From Kribbella sp. ALI-6-A (GTDB taxonomy: Bacteria > Actinomycetota > Actinomycetes > Propionibacteriales > Kribbellaceae), in the NCBI RefSeq assembly GCF_001984195.1, contig NZ_MTQN01000012.1, positions 2,046,001-2,110,000 on the forward strand: a stretch of 64,000 bases of DNA, written 5' to 3'. The position numbers and the translations under genes are program-made. Positions 34,156 through 41,717 of the stretch are shown here, piece by piece. Below the pieces are notes generated by a model that saw only the letters and a list, made by a program, of their open reading frames with translations, had not been told where the DNA came from and did no database searches. Within the stretch, counting starts at the first letter, position 1. Each line of letters opens with the position of its first letter.

Positions 34156-34500
34156 TTACTCCGTGACCTTCGGATGCTTCGTACTCGCCGCCCGAATCCA
34201 GACCGTCCTCTTCGTCGGGTCGACCACGTACCAGATCCGGCCGCCGGCCGTGACCTCGTACTGCCACTGCTCCAGACCGTCGACAGTCCCCAGCGAACCC
34301 TTCAGGCGGTGTTGCCGCGGCCTCGGCGGAAACGGGGTCGGCTCGGTGCGAATCGCCTCGTACGCATCCCACAGGTTCGACGATGCTTGCTGGACCAGGT
34401 CTTCCCAGCCCTTCGCGGCCTCATTGCTGCCGAACTTGAGAAGCCAGCAACCAGGCTGCGCCGGCGGTGCGACCCGGTCGTTCTTCTTCGCCGGAGTCAC
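34156..34500 (-). CDS. RelE/ParE-like toxin
   Basis: 114 residues. The C-terminal part (HRLKGSLGTVDGLEQWQYEV, TAGGRIWYVVDPTKRTVWIR, AASTKHPKVTE) has the order and character of RelE/ParE toxins: a basic beta-sheet core with GGRIWYVVD and a terminal HPK. The GTG start overlaps the stop of the upstream gene (GTGA), so expression is coupled to it, the usual antitoxin-first order. RNase or gyrase target unknown. Confidence 0.75.
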   Translation of the reverse strand: MTPAKKNDRVAPPAQPGCWLLKFGSNEAAKGWEDLVQQASSNLWDAYEAIRTEPTPFPPRPRQHRLKGSLGTVDGLEQWQYEVTAGGRIWYVVDPTKRTVWIRAASTKHPKVTE

Positions 34501-34979
34501 GGAGCAACCGGAGGCGCTGCAACGTCCCCGGCGTCCTCGATCACCTGCGATCGTAGGGTCTCCAGCAGTTCGGGGTCGGCGTAGATCTGGGCGGTGTTCC
34601 GCCACTCCGTGATCGTCTGCAGGACCGGAGCCGGTGAGCCGACCTCCTCGCCGGCGCTCATCACCTCAATGAGTTCACGGACGAACTCCGTCTGGTCGTC
34701 AGTGGGGAGAAACCGGATCCATGGAAAAACCTGCGGCAGGATGTCGAGCAGGTGGGTGGAGCGCATGACCGGATTGCTCACGATGGCACGGAGCAGGCGG
34801 ATCGCCACGTGCACGACCTCTTCGCCCTGGGCCGCCCGCGACGCGGTCGTGAGGACCAGGTCCTCTTCCGAGCCCCGACGGCGCACGCGCAGAGCGCGGT
34901 CCCGGCTCTGCTTCAGCTTCTCGACGGTCTCGTTCGAGTGCTGCAGCAAATCGGTGAACGTCACTTCCTGCAGATCCAT
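34497..34979 (-). CDS. Probable cognate antitoxin, 160 aa
   Basis: 160 residues, acidic at the C-terminus. The N-terminal 60 (MDLQEVTFTDLLQHSNETVE, KLKQSRDRALRVRRRGSEED, LVLTTASRAAQ) resemble Phd-like antitoxins; the rest is helical and unrecognised. It is longer than most antitoxins. The ATG is 6 bases after TACCTT (34986-34991), suggesting a leaderless message. Its stop overlaps the toxin start. Assignment rests on order, coupling and the RelE/ParE-like partner. Confidence 0.7.
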   Translation of the reverse strand: MDLQEVTFTDLLQHSNETVEKLKQSRDRALRVRRRGSEEDLVLTTASRAAQGEEVVHVAIRLLRAIVSNPVMRSTHLLDILPQVFPWIRFLPTDDQTEFVRELIEVMSAGEEVGSPAPVLQTITEWRNTAQIYADPELLETLRSQVIEDAGDVAAPPVAP

Positions 34980-35076
34980 ACCTCAAAGGTAGCTCCAAGG
35001 TCGAGGGAAGACAATTCACGGATGCCCCGCGAATCCACGTCGTGTCGCCCTGAGCAGACCGGATAGCGTCCGTCGG

Positions 35077-35745
35077 GTGACGCGGGATGAGGCACAGAGC
35101 TTGGTGGCGGCGTTGGCTGCCGGGCGGGCGGGGTGGCTGGCGGAGACTGTCCCGAAGCTGCAGGCCGACGGAGTCTGGCTGGTTGGTTCACTGGCCTCCG
35201 GAACGCACGACGAGTGGAGCGACGTGGACCTTCTCGTCGTCGGGGAAGAGCGCGCGCTCGGCGAGACGCTGCTGACGCTCGAGATGCCGGGGAACGGGCC
35301 GGTCGGCGGAGGCTACGTAGGGGCGATGTACGACGTTGACGGCCTTCCGCTGTGGGTTGACTGGTACTTCTGGCCGTCAGATGCGCCGATTCCCCGAGAG
35401 GCTCGGCTGCTGTCCGGCGCAGGTACAGCTGGGGATCTCGACCTCGCGGAGACGCTCGAGTTGGTCGGGCGAGGACTGCCGGGGCCTGCGCCGGATCCCA
35501 ACGCGTTCGCGCTGGCCATGCTGCCGTTGGCGGCGAAGTACATCGTTCGGGGTGACTTGGAGAAGGCCGCGGCGATGGCGTCGATGCTGGATGCGCCCTC
35601 CGACGTCGGAGTCGGCGCCGGGCTGGCCGTCGTACTGTCTCGGGTTGAAGGACACCACGCGGCTTCTGCGGCGGTGCGCCGGTACCTGGAGGTCGTGGAA
35701 TGCATCGCTGAACCCGAGCGATGGGGACAGGTCGTCGTCGAGTAG
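35077..35745 (+). CDS. Nucleotidyltransferase-fold protein
   Basis: 222 residues with a polymerase-beta type nucleotidyltransferase motif, VWLVGSLASGTHDEWSDVDL (GS...DxD), followed by WVDWYFWPSDAPIPREARLL and a helical C-terminal part. This resembles aminoglycoside adenylyltransferase-like proteins and MNT antitoxins; no HEPN partner is adjacent. The GTG lies 7 bases after TAGCGT (35064-35069), so it is probably leaderless. Substrate unknown. Confidence 0.8.
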   Translation: MTRDEAQSLVAALAAGRAGWLAETVPKLQADGVWLVGSLASGTHDEWSDVDLLVVGEERALGETLLTLEMPGNGPVGGGYVGAMYDVDGLPLWVDWYFWPSDAPIPREARLLSGAGTAGDLDLAETLELVGRGLPGPAPDPNAFALAMLPLAAKYIVRGDLEKAAAMASMLDAPSDVGVGAGLAVVLSRVEGHHAASAAVRRYLEVVECIAEPERWGQVVVE

Positions 35746-35760
35746 GGGAGAATCAGAGGC

Positions 35761-36210
35761 GTGGCTGCTACCCGGAAGAGTGCTTCGGCGCCGGCTCAGC
35801 GGATCACGGCCGACAATCTCGGCGCCTGGGTGGTCAAGTGCAATCCGGCGATCAGCAACCTTCCGGAGCTCATCGCCGGCGGGGTGCGGTCCTGGTGCGT
35901 CCGGGAGGGCTACAGGTCGCGACTGATAGAGGCCGGACAGCCGGTCCTCCTGTGGGTCACCGGCGCAACCGGCGCACGCCCGCAGGCCGGGATCTGGGCC
36001 GCAGGCCGAACCACCGGTCCGGTGGAGTATTCGGAGCACGGCAAGCTCGTCATGCCTGTCACCATGGACTTCCTGTCGACGCCGGTCCCGCGAGAAGAGA
36101 TCGCGCCACGCCTCCCGGAGCTGGAAGTCGTCCGCCAGCCGTTCATGAGCAACCCGAGCTTCGCCACGACCACGCAGTACGCCGTACTCGCGGACCTTTG
36201 CGGCTTCTAG
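35761..36210 (+). CDS. Small protein, possibly EVE/PUA-like domain
   Basis: 149 residues. The order of segments (NLGAWVVKCNPAISNLPELI, SWCVREGYRSRLIEAGQPVL, LWVTGATGARPQAGIWAAGR and a final FMSNPSFATTTQYAVLADL) recalls EVE domains, PUA-like modules that bind modified bases and are often found in defence loci. This is a moderate guess. The GTG start is 15 bases after the nucleotidyltransferase stop, so the two may be one operon. Confidence 0.65.
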   Translation: MAATRKSASAPAQRITADNLGAWVVKCNPAISNLPELIAGGVRSWCVREGYRSRLIEAGQPVLLWVTGATGARPQAGIWAAGRTTGPVEYSEHGKLVMPVTMDFLSTPVPREEIAPRLPELEVVRQPFMSNPSFATTTQYAVLADLCGF

Positions 36211-36212
36211 CT

Positions 36213-37439
36213 TCAGGCCTTGGCGTCGTACCGGCGGAAGGTTCTGGACGAGGCAGTCAGTACGCCGGCGCCGAGCACACACGTCAGGCCGCCCAGAAGC
36301 AGCGCGGGGATCGGCCCGAGTAGCCCGCCGAGCGCGCCGGCTCGCACGTTGCCCAGGTTGGGGCCGCCGATGCCGATCACCAGGTCGAGGGAGCTGAGGC
36401 GGCCGAGCAGGTCGTCGGGGGTGTTGGCCTGCAGGATGGTGGCGCGGAAGACGGTGGTGACGATGTCGGCGGCGCCGGCGGTGGCCAGCAGGAGCAGGGC
36501 GAGCCAGAGGTGGTTGGTGAGGGCGGCGGATCCGATGGCGGCGCCCCAGACCGCGACCGAGATGAGCATCGCTCGGCCCTGGTGGCGCAGGTGCCCGAGC
36601 GGACCGGAGAGGGTGGCGGCGACGATGCCGCCGACGCCGATGGCGGCGAAGAGGTAGCTGACGGTCTGCGCGCCACCGCCGAAGTGGGTGGCGGCGAGCG
36701 CGGGGAACAGGGCCGTCGGCATGGCCAGCGCGGTGGCGTTCAGGTCGAGCAAAAAGATCATGCCGATCAGCCGGTGGCGCGTGGCGTAGCGGATGCCTTC
36801 GGCGACCGAACGGAGGCCGAAGGTGGAACCGCCGCCGACGGGTGGCATGGGTGGGAGGCGGCGGACGCCGGCCAGGACGGCGACGAACGTGAGGGCGTCG
36901 ACGGCGTACGCCGCGGCGAGGCCGAGCGACGCGATCAGGACCCCGGCGAGCAGGGGAGCGGCGATGATCGCGATCTGGAAGGACAGCTGGTTGAGCGCCG
37001 CCGCGGCGGGGAGCAGCCGGACGGGGAGCACGCGGGGCGGGAACGTCCGGCGGGCCGAGCCGTCGACCGCGGCCAGGGCGGCGGACGTTGCTGTGAGCAA
37101 GTACAGCAGCCACAGGTGGTCCCAGTGCAGGAACGCCTGGACGGCGAAGAGCACGCCGATGGCCATCAGTCCGGTGCTGGTGAGCAGGACGAGGCGGCGA
37201 CGGTCGACGGCATCCGCGATCGAGCCGCCGAACAGGCCGAGCAGGAGGGTCGGGAACAGGTTGGCCAGGCCGAGCGCCCCGACCGCGACCGAGGAACCGG
37301 TCAGGTCGTACGCCTGGATGGACACCGCGACGACGGTCATCGTGCTGCCGACCGACGACAGCGACTGCCCGGCCCACAGCCACCGGAACTCGGCTGACTC
37401 ACGCAGCGGAGTCACATCGGCGAACAACCGTCTGGGCAC
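36213..37439 (-). CDS. MFS transporter (EntS/drug exporter type)
   Basis: 408 residues, about 12 membrane helices, opening EFRWLWAGQSLSSVGSTMTV and with the loop 2-3 motif GSIADAVDRRRLVLLTSTG typical of the MFS_3 / enterobactin exporter group. Probably a proton-coupled drug or metabolite exporter. No ribosome binding site is seen at the GTG 37439, so the start is uncertain. It converges on the EVE-like gene with 2 bases between stops. Confidence 0.88.
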   Translation of the reverse strand: MPRRLFADVTPLRESAEFRWLWAGQSLSSVGSTMTVVAVSIQAYDLTGSSVAVGALGLANLFPTLLLGLFGGSIADAVDRRRLVLLTSTGLMAIGVLFAVQAFLHWDHLWLLYLLTATSAALAAVDGSARRTFPPRVLPVRLLPAAAALNQLSFQIAIIAAPLLAGVLIASLGLAAAYAVDALTFVAVLAGVRRLPPMPPVGGGSTFGLRSVAEGIRYATRHRLIGMIFLLDLNATALAMPTALFPALAATHFGGGAQTVSYLFAAIGVGGIVAATLSGPLGHLRHQGRAMLISVAVWGAAIGSAALTNHLWLALLLLATAGAADIVTTVFRATILQANTPDDLLGRLSSLDLVIGIGGPNLGNVRAGALGGLLGPIPALLLGGLTCVLGAGVLTASSRTFRRYDAKA

Positions 37440-37485
37440 GAGCAGCGATTCTGGTCCGGCCCGGGTCCGCGAGGCAACCAGGTTT

Positions 37486-37512
37486 CCGGCGGCGGTGAGC
37501 GCCCGCCGCCGG
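37486..37512 (-). terminator. Hairpin after the DHFR-like gene
   Basis: CCGGCGGCGG (37486-37495) pairs perfectly with CCGCCGCCGG (37503-37512) around a 7-base loop. It lies 2 bases after the stop of the minus-strand reductase gene and before the MFS gene on the same strand. No U-tract. Confidence 0.6.
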
Positions 37513-37514
37513 GG

Positions 37515-38039
37515 TCAGCGGCGGATCGTGTAGTCCGACTGGACGAAGCCCTCGTTGAGCGTCCGGGTCGCGTTGTGCGTCAGCGCGATGTCCGCGTCCA
37601 GCGCGCCGAACAGCGGGATGCCTTGGCCGATCAGCACCGGGACCGTGGTGATGGTCAGCTCGTTGAGCAGGCCGGCCCGCAGGAACGTCTGGACGATCCG
37701 GCCGCCGTCGGCGTAGATCCGCTTCGCGCCGCGGTCGTTCAGCGTCTCGACCAGGCCGTCGACCGTGCGGTGCACGATGACGCGCTCGTCGACGTCGGTG
37801 GGCAGCGTGGTGCTCAGCACCTCGACCTGTTTGCCCGCGTAGGGCCAGAAGCCGAAGGTCAGCACCTTCTCGAAGGTCTTGCGGCCCAGGACGACGGTGT
37901 CGATCGCCGCCATGAACTCGTCGTACCCGGTGTCGCCGGCTCGCTCGCCGCGCTCGGTCAGCCAGTCGATCGCTCCGTCCGGCCGCGCGATGAAGCCGTC
38001 CAGACTGACCGCGATGAACACCGCCGCGTGAAAACTCAC
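37515..38039 (-). CDS. Dihydrofolate reductase family protein (RibD C-terminal type)
   Basis: 174 residues: VFIAVSLDGFIARPDGAIDW opens the fold, then TVVLGRKTFEKVLTFGFWPY, YADGGRIVQTFLRAGLLNEL and TTVPVLIGQGIPLFG. These are the marks of the actinobacterial YwjB/RibD_C-like reductases rather than true FolA. NADPH binding is expected; the substrate is unknown. The GTG at 38039 follows GAGGAGCGAT; a longer frame exists but lacks support. Confidence 0.88.
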   Translation of the reverse strand: MSFHAAVFIAVSLDGFIARPDGAIDWLTERGERAGDTGYDEFMAAIDTVVLGRKTFEKVLTFGFWPYAGKQVEVLSTTLPTDVDERVIVHRTVDGLVETLNDRGAKRIYADGGRIVQTFLRAGLLNELTITTVPVLIGQGIPLFGALDADIALTHNATRTLNEGFVQSDYTIRR

Positions 38040-38091
38040 ATCGCTCCTCGTTCGTGCGTGGAGCTCCATTTTTCCACGCGGCCGGGTGCGA

Positions 38092-38451
38092 TCAGGAACT
38101 GGTGCTCATCGCTTCCTCGACCGAGTCGGCGACGGTGAAGACCTTGTTGAGCTTGGTGATGCGCAGCACCTTGGCGACCCGGGGATGCAGGCCGGCCAGG
38201 ATCAGCGTGCCGCCCTGGAGCGAGGCCCGCTGGTGGGCGGCGACCAGTACGCCCAGGCCGCTGGAGTCGAGGAACTCGACCTCGGTCAGGTCGAGCACCA
38301 GCGGTTCGGCGCCGAGGCCGGTCTGGACCGTGGTCAGGGCCTCGATCAGTGCGGGCGAGGAATCGACGTCGATGTCGCCGGACAGCCGGACGACCGGGTG
38401 CGGGCCGAGGTGGTCGACCTGGATGGACAGATCCGCGCTGTCGGCAGCCAC
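38092..38451 (-). CDS. STAS-domain anti-sigma factor antagonist
   Basis: 119 residues, one STAS domain: VVRLSGDIDVDSSPALIEAL, LVLDLTEVEFLDSSGLGVLV (phosphorylatable Ser in the DSSGLG motif) and a C-terminal KVFTVADSVEEA. Such proteins bind and inhibit SpoIIAB/RsbW-type anti-sigma kinases in stress and development control. No kinase or phosphatase is adjacent. GTG start after AAGGAG. Confidence 0.92.
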   Translation of the reverse strand: MAADSADLSIQVDHLGPHPVVRLSGDIDVDSSPALIEALTTVQTGLGAEPLVLDLTEVEFLDSSGLGVLVAAHQRASLQGGTLILAGLHPRVAKVLRITKLNKVFTVADSVEEAMSTSS

Positions 38452-38680
38452 GAACGGGTACTCCTTGCTTCGTCGGCGACCCGGGCAACGATCACAGGAT
38501 GGTCATCGGGGCGCCGGCTGCGACTGTCGTATCCCCGACGGCCGCGATGGTGGGTGGCTCCTGACTGAACCACCGGTCACGAGCAGTATCTCCCGCCGAG
38601 CCGGTAGTTCAACCATCCACCGCTCGATGAGACGGTGTTGTCCGCAGAGTGTGCCAAGACGAACACAGTGAGCGACGAAA

Positions 38681-39511
38681 TCAGCCCTTCAAGCCGGTTT
38701 GCGCCAGCCCTTCGACGAACTGCCGCTGCGCCAGGACGAAGATCACCAGCACCGGCAACGCACTCAACGTGGCCGCGGCGAGCTGGACGTTCCACAACGC
38801 GCCGCCGTAGGCGTCGACGTACTGGGTGAGAGCTTGCGGGATGGTGAACTTGTCCTTGCTGGACAAGAACACGATCGGCTCCAGGAACAGGTTCCAGCTG
38901 TGCAGGAAGGTGAAGATCGACACCGCCCCGATCGCCGGCTTCGCCAGCGGCAGCGACACCTGCCAGAACAGCCCGAACCGGCCCAGCCCGTCGACCCGGC
39001 CGGCCTCCTCCAGTTCGCGCGGCAGTGTGATGAAGAACTGGCGCATGATGAACGTCGCCAGCACGCTCGGCGCCCCGAGCATCGGGATCAGGATCAGCGG
39101 CCAGTGCGTGTTCACCAGACCGAGGCCGTCGAACATCCGGTACAGCGGGATGATCGTCACCTCGTTCGGCACCAGCAGCCCCGCCAGCACGACCACGAAC
39201 ACCACGCCGGACCCGCGGAACGGGATCCGGGCGAACGCGTAGCCGGCCAGCGAGGAGACGACCAGCGTGCCGAGCGTGACCAGGACCGCGATGTAGAGGC
39301 TGTTCAGGTACTGCTGGCCGAACGGCTGCAGCGCGAACACCTGCCGGTAGGCGTCGAACGTGACGTCCTGCGGCAGCAACCGGGGCGGGAACGCGAAGAT
39401 CTCGTTCACCGGCTTGAGCGAGGTCGTCGCCATCCACCAGGTCGGGAAGACGAACGGCACACAGCAGATCAGCAGTACGCCGTACACGAGCAGCTTGAGC
39501 CTACGACTCAT
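38681..39511 (-). CDS. Carbohydrate ABC transporter permease, MalG type
   Basis: 276 residues, six membrane helices. The EAA loop reads EEAGRVDGLGRFGLFWQVSL and marks it as a binding-protein-dependent sugar permease of the MalG/CUT1 group. It is the last gene of the minus-strand operon and overlaps the MalF-type gene by 11 bases. No ATPase is encoded in the operon. Confidence 0.93.
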   Translation of the reverse strand: MSRRLKLLVYGVLLICCVPFVFPTWWMATTSLKPVNEIFAFPPRLLPQDVTFDAYRQVFALQPFGQQYLNSLYIAVLVTLGTLVVSSLAGYAFARIPFRGSGVVFVVVLAGLLVPNEVTIIPLYRMFDGLGLVNTHWPLILIPMLGAPSVLATFIMRQFFITLPRELEEAGRVDGLGRFGLFWQVSLPLAKPAIGAVSIFTFLHSWNLFLEPIVFLSSKDKFTIPQALTQYVDAYGGALWNVQLAAATLSALPVLVIFVLAQRQFVEGLAQTGLKG

Positions 39512-40442
39512 GGAACACCCACCTCCGGCGCATCCGCCACTGCAGGACGGTGAGCGCGAGCACGATCACGAACAGCAGCAGCGAGATCGTCGCGCCGTAG
39601 CCGAAGTGATGGAACTGGAACGCCTGCTGGTACAGGTAGTAGACGAGCACCGTCGTCGACGTGCCCGGGCCGCCCTGGGTCAGGACCGCGATCTGCGCGA
39701 ACACCTGCAACGACCCGACCACGGTGAGGATCGAGGTGAGCAGGATCGTCGGACTGATCAGCGGCACGGTGACCCGGCGGAACCGGGCCCACGCCGACGC
39801 GCCGTCGATCCGCGCCGCCTCGTACAGCTCGGCCGGAACGCCCTGCAGCGCGGCCAGGAACAGCACCATGTTCAGCCCGACGCCCTTGAACAGCTGAACC
39901 ACGATCACCGAGATCATCGCGGTGCTCTCGCCGCGCAGCCAGTTCGGCCCGTCGATGCCGAGCTGCTGCAGGAAGCCGTTGACGCCGCCGTTGTCCTGGA
40001 GCAGGAAGCCCCAGACGATCGTCCAGGCGACCAGCGTCACGACGACCGGCGAGAAGAACAGCGTGCGGAACACGACGGTTCCGCGCAGCTTCTGGTTCAG
40101 CAGTACGGCGAGGAACAGCGCCAAGCTGAGGTTGAGCACCACCAGCCCGACCGAGAACAGCCCGGTCGCCTGTAACGCCGGACCCAGTCGCGGGTCCGAG
40201 GTCAGCTGCTCGTAGTTGGCGCCGCCGACGAAGTCGAAGGTGCCGGCCAGCACGTTCCACTCGTGCAGGCTGTACCAGACCACCAGCCCGAGCGGCACGA
40301 TGACGAAGGCCACGATGCCGGCGAGCTGCGGCGTGACCATCAGCCAGCCGGCCAGCTCGTCGCGCCGGCGCATCGTCCAGTACGGCGCCCGCTCCGGCGC
40401 GCGGGCCGGCGCCGCGGCGGGCTTGGAGGCCAGGAGCGTCAT
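39501..40442 (-). CDS. Carbohydrate ABC transporter permease, MalF type
   Basis: 313 residues with a short cytoplasmic N-terminus, helices beginning LAGWLMVTPQLAGIVAFVIV, and the EAA loop YEAARIDGASAWARFRRVTV. Partner of the MalG-type permease. The ATG at 40442 overlaps the stop of the binding-protein gene as ATGA, so the longer frame is rejected. Confidence 0.93.
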   Translation of the reverse strand: MTLLASKPAAAPARAPERAPYWTMRRRDELAGWLMVTPQLAGIVAFVIVPLGLVVWYSLHEWNVLAGTFDFVGGANYEQLTSDPRLGPALQATGLFSVGLVVLNLSLALFLAVLLNQKLRGTVVFRTLFFSPVVVTLVAWTIVWGFLLQDNGGVNGFLQQLGIDGPNWLRGESTAMISVIVVQLFKGVGLNMVLFLAALQGVPAELYEAARIDGASAWARFRRVTVPLISPTILLTSILTVVGSLQVFAQIAVLTQGGPGTSTTVLVYYLYQQAFQFHHFGYGATISLLLFVIVLALTVLQWRMRRRWVFHES

Positions 40443-41689
40443 TTGGCCAGCAGCGGGTTGATCTTGGCGCACACGCCGGACAGCACCGCCTGCACATCGG
40501 CGTCGGGCTTCCACAGCGGGTCGAGCGCGGCGCGCACGGTCTGCTGCAGTTCGGCGTACCCGACGTGGCTGGTCTTGATGTCGCCGCGCTCGATGCCGTC
40601 GATCACGACGCTCTGCAGCTGGGCGGGCTTGAGCAGCGGGTTCGCCTTGGCCAGGACCTCGGTGGTGAGCTGCGACTTGCGCGGCGGCGGGAAGAACGCG
40701 GCGAGCTTGGCCGAGTTCTCCTGGTTGCTGAAGAAGGCGAGGAAGTCCTTCGCGGCGTCGACGTGCTTGCCGCGCTTGAGCACGCCGATGCCGGCCTGCC
40801 CGACGACGGCGTACTCACCGGCCGGGCCCTTCGGCAGCGGCACCAGGTCCCACTTGAACTTGGCCTTCTCCAGCAGGGCCGCCCGGCTGATCTGGGTCAG
40901 CACCATCGCGGCGTCCCCGGCGAAGAAGTCCTTGGTCACGCCCGGACCGGGCATCGCCTGGTCGGTGAACACCATCTTGTGGATCGCGGTCATCGCGGCG
41001 ACCATCTCGGGCTGGTCGAACCCGCAGGTCTTGCCGTCCTCGCTCCACGGCCGCGCACCCCAGCCGGCCCAGATCGAGTTCAGTGTGTCCCAGCCCTTGT
41101 AGTCGAAGTCGCCGACCACGATGCCGCCCTTGCCGGTCTTCTGGACGGCGGCGCCGGTGGCGACCGCCTGGTCCCAGGTCCAGTTGCCAGCGGCAACTTG
41201 CTGCGCGGGTGCCGGTCGTCCGGCCGCCGTCACCAGGTCGGTGTTGACGAAGACACCCAGCGGCGAGGTGGAGAACGGGTACGCGAACAGCTGACCGTCC
41301 TGCTCCCACGTCTTGGTGGTGCTCGGCAGCAGGTCGGGGTCCTTGTCGATCGGCGCCAGTGCGCCGGAGGTGACGAAGTCCTGCGCGGTGCTCTCCAGGA
41401 TCCATGCCAGGTCGGGCACGTTGCCGCCGCCGATCTGGGTGGTCAACGCGGTCGTGTAATTCTCGTACGGGATCGACTCGAAGGTGATCTTGCCGATGTC
41501 GGGATGGGTCTTTTTGTACTCGGCGGCGATCTGGTCGAACAGCGCCGTGTGCTTGGCGTTCGCGCTCCAGATCGTCATTCGCAGGTCGACCGGGCCGGAC
41601 GCGCCGGCGTCGTCGGATCCACCGCCGCAGCCGGTCAGGGCCAGCATCGCCGCGACGACACCGGCCGCGGTCAAGGAACGTAGTCTCAT
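40439..41689 (-). CDS. Sugar-binding lipoprotein of ABC transporter
   Basis: 416 residues. The lipoprotein signal MRLRSLTAAGVVAAMLALTG ends in a lipobox TGC, followed by a Gly/Ser linker. The body is a CUT1 solute-binding protein (VDLRMTIWSANAKHTALFDQ, GNVPDLAWILESTAQDF, GQAGIGVLKRGKHVDAAKDF). It captures an oligosaccharide outside the membrane for the two permeases. GGAGG precedes the ATG. It lies 28 bases after the FAD oxidoreductase gene. Confidence 0.93.
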   Translation of the reverse strand: MRLRSLTAAGVVAAMLALTGCGGGSDDAGASGPVDLRMTIWSANAKHTALFDQIAAEYKKTHPDIGKITFESIPYENYTTALTTQIGGGNVPDLAWILESTAQDFVTSGALAPIDKDPDLLPSTTKTWEQDGQLFAYPFSTSPLGVFVNTDLVTAAGRPAPAQQVAAGNWTWDQAVATGAAVQKTGKGGIVVGDFDYKGWDTLNSIWAGWGARPWSEDGKTCGFDQPEMVAAMTAIHKMVFTDQAMPGPGVTKDFFAGDAAMVLTQISRAALLEKAKFKWDLVPLPKGPAGEYAVVGQAGIGVLKRGKHVDAAKDFLAFFSNQENSAKLAAFFPPPRKSQLTTEVLAKANPLLKPAQLQSVVIDGIERGDIKTSHVGYAELQQTVRAALDPLWKPDADVQAVLSGVCAKINPLLAK

Positions 41690-41717
41690 CGCTCAGTCCT
41701 CCATCAGTAGCCGGAAC

